Shown here: piece after piece, positions 16,620-26,987 of the stretch
Numbering within the stretch: position 1 is the first letter of the stretch
Layout of the letters: every line of letters begins with the position of its first letter
DNA from: Variovorax sp. Root473
GTDB lineage: Bacteria > Pseudomonadota > Gammaproteobacteria > Burkholderiales > Burkholderiaceae_C
Length of the DNA stretch: 64,000 nt
Direction: 5' to 3'
Assembly (NCBI RefSeq): GCF_001426505.1
Contig: NZ_LMEV01000017.1
Coordinates: 451,498 to 515,497 of the forward strand
The notes under the pieces: generated by a model
The model's input: the letters and a program-made list of their open reading frames with translations, nothing else
Databases searched by the model: none
What the model was told of the DNA's origin: nothing
Position numbers and translations under genes: made by a program

Positions 16620-17917
16620 CCGTCACGATCTTCATCGTCTCGCTGCTCGGCGCCATGGCACTGGGCATTCCGATCTCGTACTCGCTGCTGGTGTGCGGCG
16701 TCTCGCTGATGGGTTGGCTGACCTACACCGGCGGCCTGCCGGCCTTCGACAGCCAGATCATTGCGCAGCGCTTCGTCGATGGCGCCGACAACTTCCCGCT
16801 GCTCGCGGTGCCGTTCTTCCTGTTGGCCGGCGAGTTCATGAACGCCGGGGGGCTCAGCCGGCGCATCGTGAACCTGGCCATGGCCTGGGTCGGCCACTAC
16901 CGCGGCGGCATGGGCTATGTGGCGGTGCTGGCGGCGATCATCATGGCCTCGCTGTCGGGCTCGGCCGTGGCCGACACGGCCGCGCTGGCTGCGCTCCTCA
17001 TCCCGATGATGAAGGCCGCCGGCTACCAGATGAACCGTTCGGCCGGCCTCATCGCCGCGGGCGGCATCATCGCCCCGGTGATCCCGCCGTCGATCGGGCT
17101 CATCGTGTTCGGTGTGGCGGGCAACGTGTCGATCACCAAGCTGTTCCTCGCAGGCATCGTGCCCGGCATCCTGATGGGGCTGGCGGTGGGCGTGGCCTGG
17201 TGGATCGTGGCCAAGAAGGAGAACGTGAAGTCCTCGCCGCGCGTGCCCTGGGGCGAGCGGCTGAAGGTCACGGCGCAGGGCAGCCTGGCGCTGGCGCTGC
17301 CGGTCATCATCATCGGCGGCATGAAGTTCGGCGTCTTCACGCCGACCGAAGCGGCCGTGGTGGCCGCCATCTATTCGCTCGTGGTCGGCCTCTTCGTCTA
17401 TGGCGAACTCAAGGTGCGCGATCTGTACCGCCTCACGCTCGCGGCGGGCAAGACCACCGCGGTGGTGATGTTCCTCGTGGCCGCCGCCATGGTGAGCGCC
17501 TGGCTGATCACGGTGGCCAACATCCCGACCGAAGTGGTGGCGCTGCTCGAGCCCTTCCTGGACAACAAGATCCTGCTGATGTTCATGATGATGGTGCTGA
17601 TCGTCATCGTGGGTACCGCGCTCGACTTCACGCCCACCGTGCTCATCCTCACGCCGGTGCTGATGCCGGTGGTGCTCAAGGCCGGCATCGACCCGGTGTA
17701 CTTCGGCGTGCTGTTCATCATGAACAACGCCATCGGCCTGATCACGCCGCCCGTGGGCACGGTGCTCAACGTGGTGAGCGGCGTGGCGCGCATCTCGATG
17801 GACGACGCCTTCAAGGGCGTGATGCCCTTCTTCATCGCCCACCTCGTCGTGCTGTTCGCGCTGGTGTTCTTCCCGCAGCTCGTGACCGTTCCACTCCAGT
17901 GGTGGATGGGTCGCTAG
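16616..17917 (+). CDS. TRAP transporter large permease (DctM)
   Basis: A 433-residue ion-coupled transport subunit with about 12 membrane segments. Typical DctM blocks are seen: LLAVPFFLLAGEFMNAGGLSRRIV near the N-terminus, SLSGSAVADTAALAALLIPMMKAAGY, and GGIIAPVIPPSIGLIVFG. The length matches the family. It is translationally coupled to DctQ and lies 76 bp before the binding-protein gene. Substrate specificity is set by DctP. Confidence 0.95.
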   Translation: MTVTIFIVSLLGAMALGIPISYSLLVCGVSLMGWLTYTGGLPAFDSQIIAQRFVDGADNFPLLAVPFFLLAGEFMNAGGLSRRIVNLAMAWVGHYRGGMGYVAVLAAIIMASLSGSAVADTAALAALLIPMMKAAGYQMNRSAGLIAAGGIIAPVIPPSIGLIVFGVAGNVSITKLFLAGIVPGILMGLAVGVAWWIVAKKENVKSSPRVPWGERLKVTAQGSLALALPVIIIGGMKFGVFTPTEAAVVAAIYSLVVGLFVYGELKVRDLYRLTLAAGKTTAVVMFLVAAAMVSAWLITVANIPTEVVALLEPFLDNKILLMFMMMVLIVIVGTALDFTPTVLILTPVLMPVVLKAGIDPVYFGVLFIMNNAIGLITPPVGTVLNVVSGVARISMDDAFKGVMPFFIAHLVVLFALVFFPQLVTVPLQWWMGR

Positions 17918-17993
17918 TTTTTTTCTTTTCCGTTCCCTTTCCTGTCAGTCAGTTCGTTCCATCAACCAACCCCTCGAATCGAAGGAGACAAGC

Positions 17994-19004
17994 ATGTTGT
18001 TTCGCAGAACCCTGATGACCGCCGCCCTCGTGGCCGGCGGCCTGCTGGCGTCGACCGGCGCCCTTGCGCAATTTGCCGAGCGCACGATCAAGTTCACCAA
18101 CGGCGTGAACGAAGACCACCCCGTGGGCGTGGGCGTGAAGAAGATGCAGGAGGTGCTTGCGGCCAAGACCGGCGGCAAGATGAAGATCGCGGCCTTCTGG
18201 GGCGGCGCCGCGGGCGGTGACCTGCCGGCCACGCAGGCGCTGCGCGCCGGCACACAGGAAATGGTGTGCACCTCGAGCTCGCCGCTGGTGGGCATCGTGA
18301 AGGAGCTTGGCGCGTTCGACCTGCCGTTCCTGTTCGGCAGCGAGAAGGAGGCCGATGCGGTGCTCGACGGCCCCGCGGGCGAGTACTTCAACAAGAAGCT
18401 CGAAGCCGCCGGCCTCGTGAACCTGGCCTACTGGGAGAACGGTTTCCGCAACCTCACGAACAGCAAGAAGCCGGTCGCCAAGGCCGAGGACTTCGAAGGC
18501 GTGAAGCTGCGCGTGATGCAGAACAACATCTTCCTGGATTCGTTCAAGACCCTCGGTGCCAATGCTGTGCCCATGGCGTTTGGCGAGGTGTTCACTGCGC
18601 TCGAGACCCGCACCATCGACGGCCAGGAGAACCCCTTCGTGACCATCGAGACCTCCAAGTTCAGCGAGGTCCAGAAGTACCTGAGCGTGACGCGTCACGC
18701 CTACACGCCGTTCCTCATCCTCTACAGCAAGAAGCTGTGGGACCAGCTCAACCCGCAGGAGCAGGCGGTGCTGCGCGAGGCCGCGAAGGAGGGCCAGAAG
18801 GTCCAGCGAGAAGCCAACCGCGCGCTCAACGAGAAGTCGCTGGCCAGCCTGCGCAAGACGATGACGGTGAACGAGGTCTCGGCGGCCGAGCAGAAGCGCA
18901 TGCTCGAGAAGGTCAAGCCCGTGTACGACAAGAACGTGCCCAACATCGGTTCGGAAGCGGTCGGCGTGGTGACCGACGCACTGAAGAAGGCGCGCGGGGG
19001 CTGA
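17994..19004 (+). CDS. TRAP transporter substrate-binding protein (DctP)
   Basis: A 336-residue periplasmic binding protein. The signal peptide MLFRRTLMTAALVAGGLLASTGALA is followed by IKFTNGVNEDHPVGVGVKKMQEVLA, the usual DctP opening. KLRVMQNNIFLDSFKTLGANAVPMAFGEVFTALETRTIDGQENP contains the conserved arginine and the MAFGEVFTALETRTIDGQENP block characteristic of acid-binding TRAP receptors. AAGGAG precedes the ATG. A strong terminator hairpin follows 28 bp after the stop, so the transcript level of the next gene may be lower. The ligand is probably a sugar acid, judging by context. Confidence 0.93.
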   Translation: MLFRRTLMTAALVAGGLLASTGALAQFAERTIKFTNGVNEDHPVGVGVKKMQEVLAAKTGGKMKIAAFWGGAAGGDLPATQALRAGTQEMVCTSSSPLVGIVKELGAFDLPFLFGSEKEADAVLDGPAGEYFNKKLEAAGLVNLAYWENGFRNLTNSKKPVAKAEDFEGVKLRVMQNNIFLDSFKTLGANAVPMAFGEVFTALETRTIDGQENPFVTIETSKFSEVQKYLSVTRHAYTPFLILYSKKLWDQLNPQEQAVLREAAKEGQKVQREANRALNEKSLASLRKTMTVNEVSAAEQKRMLEKVKPVYDKNVPNIGSEAVGVVTDALKKARGG

Positions 19005-19032
19005 GGCTTTCGGCCATGTGCTGAATGTGTGC

Positions 19033-19074
19033 AAGAGCCGCGCGGCATCCGCCGCTGCGGCTCTTTTCTTTTTT
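19033..19074 (+). terminator. Rho-independent terminator after dctP
   Basis: AAGAGCCGC (19033-19041) pairs with GCGGCTCTT (19057-19065); between them a smaller CGGC/GCCG stem can form. The run TTTTCTTTTTT follows. It sits between dctP and the enolase-superfamily dehydratase gene, so it may act as a partial terminator inside the operon or isolate the last gene. Confidence 0.8.
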
Positions 19075-19088
19075 GCGGAATCCTTGTC

Positions 19089-20288
19089 ATGAAAATCACG
19101 CAGCTCGAAACCATCCGGCTCGGCGAGTTCCCCAACATCCTGTGGGTGCGCCTGCACACCGACGAGGGCCTGGTCGGCCTCGGCGAAACCTTCATGGGCG
19201 CCGAAGCAGTCGAGGCCTACCTGCACGAGTGGGCGGCGCTGAAGCTGCTCGGCACCGGCCCGCTGCAGATCGAGGCGCGCAACCGCGACATCACGGGCTA
19301 CCTCGGGTGGCGCGGGTCGGGCGTGGAAACGCGCGGCAACTCGGCCGTGGACATCGCGCTGTGGGACCTGTTCGGCAAGGCCGCGAACATGCCGGTGCAC
19401 ACGGCGCTGGGCGGCAAGAGCCGTGACGCGATCCGCATCTACAACACCTGCGCGGGCTACCAGTACATCCGCAGTGCCACCAACCAGACCAGTTCGAACT
19501 GGGGCCTGGCGAACAACAACGGGCCGTACGAAGACCTGCAGGGCTTCCTGCACCATGCCGACGAACTGGCCCAGTCGCTGCTGTCCGAAGGCATCACGGC
19601 CATGAAGATCTGGCCCTTCGATCCGGCGGCGGAAAAAAGCCATGGGCAGTACATCAGCAACGCCGACCTCGACACCGCGCTCGAGCCCTTCCGCAAGATC
19701 CGCAAGGCGGTGGGCGGCAAGATGGACATCATGGTCGAGTTCCACAGCCTGTGGCGCCTGCCGATGGCACAGAAGATCGCGCGCGCGCTGCAGGAGTTCG
19801 ACACCTTCTGGCACGAAGACGCGATCCGCATGGACAGCCTCGACCTGCTCAAGCAGTACGCCAAGGACTGCCAGGCGCTCGTCTGCGCCAGCGAAACGCT
19901 GAGCTACAAGTGGGGCTTCAAGGACTACCTGCAGACCGGCGTCGCCGGTGTCGCGATGCTCGACCTGAGCTGGTGCGGCGGCCTCACCGAGGCGCGCAAG
20001 ATTGCCGCCATGGCCGATGCGTGGCAACTGCCCGTGGCACCGCACGACTGCACCGGGCCGGTGGTCTGGGCCGCCTCCACGCACCTGAGCCTGCATGCGC
20101 CCAACGCGCTCATCCAGGAGAGCGTGCGCGCCTTCTTCACCGGTTGGTACAAGGAGCTCGTCACCGAGCTGCCGAAGGTCGAGAACGGGATGATCAGCCT
20201 GAACGACAAGCCCGGCCTCGGCCTGGAGCTGCTGCCCGACCTGCACAAGCGCGCCGACGCGATCGTGCGGGTGTCGAAGGCCGCGTAG
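19089..20288 (+). CDS. Mandelate racemase/muconate lactonizing enzyme family dehydratase
   Basis: A 399-residue enolase-superfamily enzyme. The N-terminal capping domain (MKITQLETIRLGEFPNILWVRLHT) is followed by a TIM barrel. Metal-ligand acids are visible in IMVEFHSLWR, WHEDAIR and CASETLS, and the general-base region reads VAPHDCTGP. These features fit an acid-sugar dehydratase of the mandelate racemase group (galactonate or related). The start was set at the ATG at 19089 because upstream codons overlap the terminator. Its place after a TRAP importer and near dgoK/dgoA supports a sugar-acid substrate, but the exact one is unknown. Confidence 0.85.
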   Translation: MKITQLETIRLGEFPNILWVRLHTDEGLVGLGETFMGAEAVEAYLHEWAALKLLGTGPLQIEARNRDITGYLGWRGSGVETRGNSAVDIALWDLFGKAANMPVHTALGGKSRDAIRIYNTCAGYQYIRSATNQTSSNWGLANNNGPYEDLQGFLHHADELAQSLLSEGITAMKIWPFDPAAEKSHGQYISNADLDTALEPFRKIRKAVGGKMDIMVEFHSLWRLPMAQKIARALQEFDTFWHEDAIRMDSLDLLKQYAKDCQALVCASETLSYKWGFKDYLQTGVAGVAMLDLSWCGGLTEARKIAAMADAWQLPVAPHDCTGPVVWAASTHLSLHAPNALIQESVRAFFTGWYKELVTELPKVENGMISLNDKPGLGLELLPDLHKRADAIVRVSKAA

Positions 20289-20300
20289 CGCCGTCGTTCG

Positions 20301-21353
20301 TCAGCGGTTGTCGTCGGTGCGCAGCCGCAGCAGGGCGCGCACGAAGCCGTGGTCAGAGCGCGAGCGGTCGCGCCCTTCGTGCAGGTGGTCGTTGAAGTAG
20401 TCGACGCGGCGCACGTCGCCCAGGCTGTGGCGGCTGGTGGCAACGAACTCCTCGCTCACGAGGATCTGGTCGAGCACATCTGGAAAGCCCCGGTGGATGT
20501 GCGAATAGGCCACGTCTTTCTTGAGCGCCGACTCGCCCTGCATCTCGTAGGCGTTGAACAGCGCCACATCGCGCGCGGCCTTGTCGTAGGCCACCTCGGA
20601 GGTGGCGGCCACCAGTTGCGTGGTCACGCTGTGCGGGTTGTCGTTGAAGTCGCCCATCACCACCAGCGGCACGTTGGTGCCCTGCAGCAGGTCGATGACG
20701 ATGCAGCGCAGCGCCGCAGCCTCGGCGCCGCGCATCAGCAAGGAGCGCAGCGAGGCCATCGCGCCGATCTTGCGGTCGTCGCGGTCTTCGAGGTGGTTGC
20801 CCTGCGCGTCCTGCAGGAACTTGGGGCGCTTGGACTTCAGGTGCACCGTCAGCACATGCACCTGCTGGCCGTGCTTCATGCGCACGGTGACCAGCAGCGG
20901 CGGGCGCTCGAAGCGCGTGTGCGGTCCGAGGCCGGGCACGTCGACGCCGAAGCCCGGTGGAAAGTCGACGAAGGACCGCGTGCTTTCCACCTGCAGCCGC
21001 GTGACGATGCCGACGCGCGGCGTGCCCTGTGCGCCCGGCCTCCCGGGTGTGCCCGGCGGGCTCGCGGGCGGCGGCGAGTTCTCGGCGCCCGGCACCGAGA
21101 CGAAGTCGTAGCGCAGCCCGCTGCGGCCAATGGCGGCCTTCAGCGCGGCCTCGTCCCACACCTCCTGCACCGCGAGCACGTCGGCGTTGAGCGCGTGGAT
21201 GCGCTCGCCGATCCAGTCGATCTTGCGTTCGTATTCGCGCTCGTTGTAGGGGTCCTGGTTCTCGTAGTACACGCGGTTCGGGTTCGCGAGGTTGAGCAGG
21301 TTGCAGGTCGCGACGAAGAGCGTGGCGTAGTTGGGCGGTATGTAGGAGGGCAT
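20301..21353 (-). CDS. Endonuclease/exonuclease/phosphatase (EEP) family protein
   Basis: A 350-residue metal-dependent phosphoesterase. Family motifs appear in order: ATCNLLNL near the N-terminus, VLAVQEVWD (catalytic Glu), LTVHLKSKRP, VMGDFNDNP (Asp/Asn pair) and RSDHGF (catalytic Asp-His). No signal peptide is seen. A proline/glycine insert PPPASPPGTPGRPGAQGTPR interrupts the fold around residue 95-115. It could act on nucleic acid or phospholipid-type substrates; the family does not decide. It is convergent with the dehydratase gene, 12 bp apart. Confidence 0.85.
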   Translation of the reverse strand: MPSYIPPNYATLFVATCNLLNLANPNRVYYENQDPYNEREYERKIDWIGERIHALNADVLAVQEVWDEAALKAAIGRSGLRYDFVSVPGAENSPPPASPPGTPGRPGAQGTPRVGIVTRLQVESTRSFVDFPPGFGVDVPGLGPHTRFERPPLLVTVRMKHGQQVHVLTVHLKSKRPKFLQDAQGNHLEDRDDRKIGAMASLRSLLMRGAEAAALRCIVIDLLQGTNVPLVVMGDFNDNPHSVTTQLVAATSEVAYDKAARDVALFNAYEMQGESALKKDVAYSHIHRGFPDVLDQILVSEEFVATSRHSLGDVRRVDYFNDHLHEGRDRSRSDHGFVRALLRLRTDDNR

Positions 21354-21417
21354 GGCCCGCGCATTGTGGCCTGAGACGGTGGATCGAACTCGCCATGCCC
21401 GGGCGCGCCGGCAGAAA

Positions 21418-21442
21418 TGAAAAAGGGCACCGAAGTGCCCTT
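21418..21442 (-). terminator. Rho-independent terminator of the RhlE-type helicase gene
   Basis: AAGGGCAC (21423-21430) and GTGCCCTT (21435-21442) form a perfect 8-bp stem whose loop is TTCG on the leftward strand, a very stable tetraloop. Adenines at 21418-21424 give the U-run in the leftward transcript. It lies 24 bp after the helicase stop codon. Confidence 0.9.
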
Positions 21443-21466
21443 GTTGAATCGACGCGCGTGCGCGTT

Positions 21467-23266
21467 TCAGCGACCGAACGAACGACCGCCGCCGCCACCG
21501 CCGGAACGGTTGCCACCACCACCGCCGCCGTAGCCACCGCCGCCACCCGAGCGGCCACCGCCACCCGAACGGTTGCCGCCGTAGCCGCCACCGCCGCCCG
21601 GGCGACCGCCGCGACCGCGGCCACCCATGTGGTCGACGCTCGTGCGCAACGGGTCCGGCTGGCCGGCGCCGCCGCCTGCGACGGCTTCGGCACGCAGGTG
21701 CGCGACCTGGTTGGCCTGCGTCGGGCTGTGGCTGTTGCCGTGATGGCGCGGCTGGCGCTCTTCGTGCGGCGCATGGTGATGCGGCTGCTGCGGTGCGCGC
21801 GGCTGGCCTTGCTGCGGGCCACGGCCCTGTGCGGGGCGGCCTGCGCCCTGGCCACGCGGGCCCTGGCCCTGGCCTTGGCCACCACCATTGGCATTGCGGC
21901 CTTGGCCGCCACCCTGGCCGCCACCACGGCGTTGACCGCCGCCATTGCCGCCGCCACCGCCGTTGCCGCCACCCTGGCCGGCCTTGTTCTCGCGGATGCG
22001 CGACATCATTTCGGTGCGCGCGGCCTTGGCGGCCGCCTGCATGACTTCGCGGCTCGGCGGACGGCCGGCGCCGCCCCAGATCGTCTGGCGACCCATGGCG
22101 ATCGGCTCGGCACGTTCGCCTTCTTCAGGGCCGAAGCCCTCGACCTTCTGCACCGGAATCGTCTGCTTCGTGAAGCGTTCGATTTCCTGCATGAAGCCTT
22201 CTTCGTCCAGGCACACGAAGCTCACGGCCTCGCCGCTCGAACCAGCACGGCCGGTGCGGCCGATGCGGTGCACGTAGTCTTCGCTGACGTTCGGGATCTC
22301 GTAGTTCACGACGTGCGGTAGCTCGTCGATGTCGATGCCGCGCGCCGCGATGTCGGTGGCCACCAGCGCGCGGATGTCGCCGCTCTTGAAGCCGGCCAGC
22401 GCCTGCGTGCGCGCGCTCTGGCTCTTGTTGCCGTGCAGCGCCATCGCCTCGATGCCGTTCTTGGTGAGGAACTCGGCCACGCTGTTGGCACCGAACTTGG
22501 TGCGCGTGAACACGAGCACCTGGCTCCACTTGTTCTCGTTGATGATGTGCGCGAGCAGCGCCTTCTTCTTGCCGCGGCCCACAGGGTGGATCACCTGCGT
22601 GATGCGCTGCACCGTGGTGTTGCGCGGCGTGACCTGGATGCTCTGCGGGTTCTTGAGCAGCGAGCCGGCGAGGTCGCGGATCTCGTCGCTGAAGGTGGCC
22701 GAGAACAGCAGGCTCTGCTTTTCCTTGGGCACCAGGGCCAGGATCTTCTTCACGTCGTGGATGAAGCCCATGTCCAGCATGCGGTCGGCTTCGTCCAGGA
22801 TGAGCATCTGGACCTGGCTCAGGTCGAGCATGCCCTGCTGCTGCAGGTCGAGCAGGCGGCCGGGGGTGGCCACGAGGATGTCGACACCCTTCTTGAGCTT
22901 GCTGATCTGCGGGTTCATGCCCACGCCGCCGAAGATCACGGTGGAGTCGAGCTGCAGGTACTTGCCGTAGGTGCGCACCGACTCTTCGACCTGGGCCGCG
23001 AGTTCACGCGTGGGGGTCAGCACGAGGGCGCGGATGCCGATGCCGCCGAACTTGTTGGTGGCGCTGCGGCTCATGGTGAGCTTGTGCAGCATCGGCAGGG
23101 TGAAGGCCGCGGTCTTGCCGGTGCCGGTCTGGGCGCCGCCCAGCAGGTCGTGGCCGTCGAGGACCACGGGAATGGCTTGCGCCTGGATGGGGGTGGGGGT
23201 GTCGTAGCCGTGCTCGTGCACAGCCTTCAAGATGGCGGGAGCCAGCTTCAGTTCGTCAAAATTCAT
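21467..23266 (-). CDS. rhlE: DEAD-box ATP-dependent RNA helicase (RhlE type)
   Basis: A 599-residue RNA helicase. Motifs in order: Q-motif around residues 24-32 (TPIQAQAIP), Walker A AQTGTGKT (45-52), PTRELA, DEAD box, SATF, and [10 protein letters not shown] near residue 340. The C-terminal third is low complexity: Gln/Gly/Arg/His-rich, ending in repeats such as [14 protein letters not shown], an RNA-binding tail. The ATG at 23266 gives the canonical [16 protein letters not shown] start; seven extra upstream codons are possible. Such helicases assist ribosome assembly and RNA turnover. A TTCG-loop terminator follows. Confidence 0.92.
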   Translation of the reverse strand: MNFDELKLAPAILKAVHEHGYDTPTPIQAQAIPVVLDGHDLLGGAQTGTGKTAAFTLPMLHKLTMSRSATNKFGGIGIRALVLTPTRELAAQVEESVRTYGKYLQLDSTVIFGGVGMNPQISKLKKGVDILVATPGRLLDLQQQGMLDLSQVQMLILDEADRMLDMGFIHDVKKILALVPKEKQSLLFSATFSDEIRDLAGSLLKNPQSIQVTPRNTTVQRITQVIHPVGRGKKKALLAHIINENKWSQVLVFTRTKFGANSVAEFLTKNGIEAMALHGNKSQSARTQALAGFKSGDIRALVATDIAARGIDIDELPHVVNYEIPNVSEDYVHRIGRTGRAGSSGEAVSFVCLDEEGFMQEIERFTKQTIPVQKVEGFGPEEGERAEPIAMGRQTIWGGAGRPPSREVMQAAAKAARTEMMSRIRENKAGQGGGNGGGGGNGGGQRRGGGQGGGQGRNANGGGQGQGQGPRGQGAGRPAQGRGPQQGQPRAPQQPHHHAPHEERQPRHHGNSHSPTQANQVAHLRAEAVAGGGAGQPDPLRTSVDHMGGRGRGGRPGGGGGYGGNRSGGGGRSGGGGGYGGGGGGNRSGGGGGGRSFGR

Positions 23267-23557
23267 TGTGGAAACAACAAGCGCCATACACGGCGCAGTG
23301 GCATCGGCCCGCCAGGCGTCGTTTGGGTGACGCCGAGCCAGTCAAGGCAGATGAAGGTCAGGGGTGGGAGCCGGAAAACCCGTTGTGATAAGGGGTTTCT
23401 TCGTCCCCGGCAGAGAGCCGGTTTGCGGGCAACTGGACCCGGCAACGGGAGCTATTGTCGCATGAGTCGATAATCATGGGTTCGCCGCGCCCGGATGACT
23501 GTCCGGACGACCGTGCTTTTACGCAAATCCCAAGCTACCCAAGGTAATCATTCACAG

Positions 23558-25219
<1,662 letters not shown>

Positions 25220-25250
25220 GGCTCACGCGGCTTCGGCCGCTTCGATCAGA

Positions 25251-25283
25251 GCGCGCGGTTCCGCAAGGGGCCGCGCGCTTTGT
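25251..25283 (+). terminator. Probable terminator after ettA
   Basis: GCGCGCGG (25251-25258) can pair with CCGCGCGC (25271-25278) across a 12-base loop, followed by TTTGT. It starts 31 bp after the ettA stop. The U-run is short, so efficiency is uncertain. Confidence 0.6.
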
Positions 25284-25286
25284 CGT

Positions 25287-25559
25287 TCAGGGCGCGTTGT
25301 CGTCGACGAGGTCCGCGCCGGGCCAGCCGCGCAGGCTGTTGATGAAGGCCAGGGGCCCGTCGGCTGCATGCACGTCGAACGCCGGGTCGAAGGCGGCGGC
25401 CTCGTAGCGCAGGTGGCCGACGCACCAGCGGCCTTCGCGGGCCAATGCCTCGACGGCTTCCAGCACGGGCCTCACTTCGTGCGGCGCGTGGGCCACCCGC
25501 ACGCGCCGTCGGTGCGCGGATCGGCGAAATCGATCAGCGTGGACAGCAAGCGCGCGTCC
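25287..25559 (-). pseudogene. Fragment of aminodeoxychorismate synthase component I (pabB), frameshifted and truncated
   Basis: Two leftward reading frames together resemble the N-terminus of PabB-type chorismate-binding proteins. One frame gives RLLSTLIDFADPRTDGA; the next, shifted by one base near 25500-25510, gives RVRVAHAPHEVRPVLEAVEA and then GRWCVGHLRYEAAAFDPAF and HAADGPLAF. PabB proteins of this kind run about 600 residues and begin in just this way, but here only about 90 are left and the chorismate-binding domain is missing. No clear start codon precedes the first segment. It fills the 349-bp gap between ettA and the TAXI gene. Confidence 0.7.
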
Positions 25560-25568
25560 GGGCCCGCG

Positions 25569-26960
25569 TCACTCGGCGGCACGAGCCGGTGGCGCGACGG
25601 GCGGCGCCGTCGCCGGGCTCGCCGACCCCGCGAGCGCGCGCTTGCGCACCGCATAGATGTTGTTGCGCAGCGCGTAGAGCTCGTCGGCATACGACAGCGG
25701 CACCGCCACCTTGTTGACCACGCGGTCGAGGTCGTCGAGTTCTTCCACCAGCTTGTCGCGTACGGCCTGGCTCTGGCGCGCGTCCACCTTGGCCTCGATG
25801 TCGCGCAGCCGCGCGTACCAGCGGAACACGCGCCGGCGCACGCGGAACTGGTACAGCGGCGGGATCACGCGGCTCAGCGGCAGCATCAGCACGAGCACAC
25901 CGCCCAGCACCAGCCACATGCGCTCGACCAGGTTGCTGGCCCAGAACGGCAGGTAGCGCTGCCAGAACGGCGGCGTGCCGTTGATCGCGCGGTCTCCCTC
26001 GGGGCTCACGGGCAGTTCGCTGGTGCGCGTGTTGGGAAAATCGCGCGCGCGGTTGAACCAGCCGGCGTCGCTGTGCACGGTCTGCGCGGCCTGTGCAAAC
26101 AGCTGGCGCAGGGCCGGGTGGGTTTCGTCGCGCGACAGCAGCGAGGTGGTGGCGGCGAGCAGCGACACGTCGTGCAGCGGCAGGTCTTTCGACAGATCGA
26201 CCACGCCGCGCGGCAGCGACACGGCCGACAGGAACGGAAAGCGCCGGGTGTAGGCCTCGGCCTGGCCGAAGTCCATGAGCTGGACGTCGCCGGCGCGCAG
26301 CAGCCGCTGCACCTGCGGCGACTGCGGCGCCGAGAACAGCACGATGGCGTCGAGCAGCCCGGCCTGCAGCGCCTCGGCGGCGGCGGCCTGCTCGAGGTTC
26401 GACAGCAGCAGGTCGTCGGGCCCGAGCCGGTTGGCCTTGAGCAGCCGCTCCATGATCTCGGGCAGCCCGCTGCCGGGCAGGTCGACGTTCACGCGCAGGC
26501 CGCGCAGCTGCGTGAGCGAGGTCAGCGTGCCGGTCTTGCGATCGATCTTCTGCGCCACGTCGGTGCGGTAGAAGAGCCAGATCGGCTCGAAGAACAGCGC
26601 ACCCAGCGAACGCAGGCCTGCCTCTTCATCGGCCACCGGATCGGCGCTGCCGCCGCGCACGAAGGCCACGTCGGCACCGCCGCTGCGCAGCAGTTGCAGG
26701 TTCTCGGTCGAGCCCGAGGTGGCCTTGAGCTCGACGGTGATGCCGCTGTGCTTCAGGGCGTCGGCATAGCGCTTGCCGAACTGCGCATAGGCGCTGCCCG
26801 TGGGGCCGGTGGCCAGCGTCACGTGCTTGGGTGGCTGCGGTTGCAGCCACCAGTAGGCGGCCACCAGCAGGCCGATGACGATGAACACGATCGGCCCGGC
26901 CGAGGCGATCAGGTCGCGGATCGACAGCAGGACCAGCTTCAGGGTGCGGGGAAACGCCAT
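25569..26960 (-). CDS. TAXI-family TRAP solute-binding protein, membrane anchored, orphan
   Basis: A 463-residue protein. An N-terminal membrane segment (ASAGPIVFIVIGLLVAAYWWL) anchors it, followed by the TAXI binding domain starting HVTLATGPTGSAYAQFGKRYADAL. After about residue 330 come a second hydrophobic segment (LVERMWLVLGGVLVLMLPLSRVIPPLYQF) and a C-terminal Arg-rich, helical tail of roughly 100 residues. Ordinary TAXI receptors are about 320-residue secreted proteins paired with a fused TRAP permease; no permease is nearby. It may sense rather than transport. It lies 27 bp after the P1 peptidase gene on the same strand. Confidence 0.88.
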   Translation of the reverse strand: MAFPRTLKLVLLSIRDLIASAGPIVFIVIGLLVAAYWWLQPQPPKHVTLATGPTGSAYAQFGKRYADALKHSGITVELKATSGSTENLQLLRSGGADVAFVRGGSADPVADEEAGLRSLGALFFEPIWLFYRTDVAQKIDRKTGTLTSLTQLRGLRVNVDLPGSGLPEIMERLLKANRLGPDDLLLSNLEQAAAAEALQAGLLDAIVLFSAPQSPQVQRLLRAGDVQLMDFGQAEAYTRRFPFLSAVSLPRGVVDLSKDLPLHDVSLLAATTSLLSRDETHPALRQLFAQAAQTVHSDAGWFNRARDFPNTRTSELPVSPEGDRAINGTPPFWQRYLPFWASNLVERMWLVLGGVLVLMLPLSRVIPPLYQFRVRRRVFRWYARLRDIEAKVDARQSQAVRDKLVEELDDLDRVVNKVAVPLSYADELYALRNNIYAVRKRALAGSASPATAPPVAPPARAAE

Positions 26961-26987
26961 GGGGTGCCTCGTCGTGCGGTGCGCGCG

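Noticed and set aside
17949..20246. A 765-codon leftward ORF opposite dctP and the enolase-family dehydratase
   Set aside because: Antisense shadow, and it crosses the dctP terminator; the rightward genes are certain.
21467..22010. Repeat-rich DNA that could look like a tandem-repeat locus
   Set aside because: It encodes the glycine/arginine-rich tail of the RhlE-type helicase, a normal feature of this family.
23384..23406. Weak AACCC/GGGTT inverted repeat between rhlE and ettA
   Set aside because: Five-base stem with long loop and no gene ending beside it; not convincing as a terminator.
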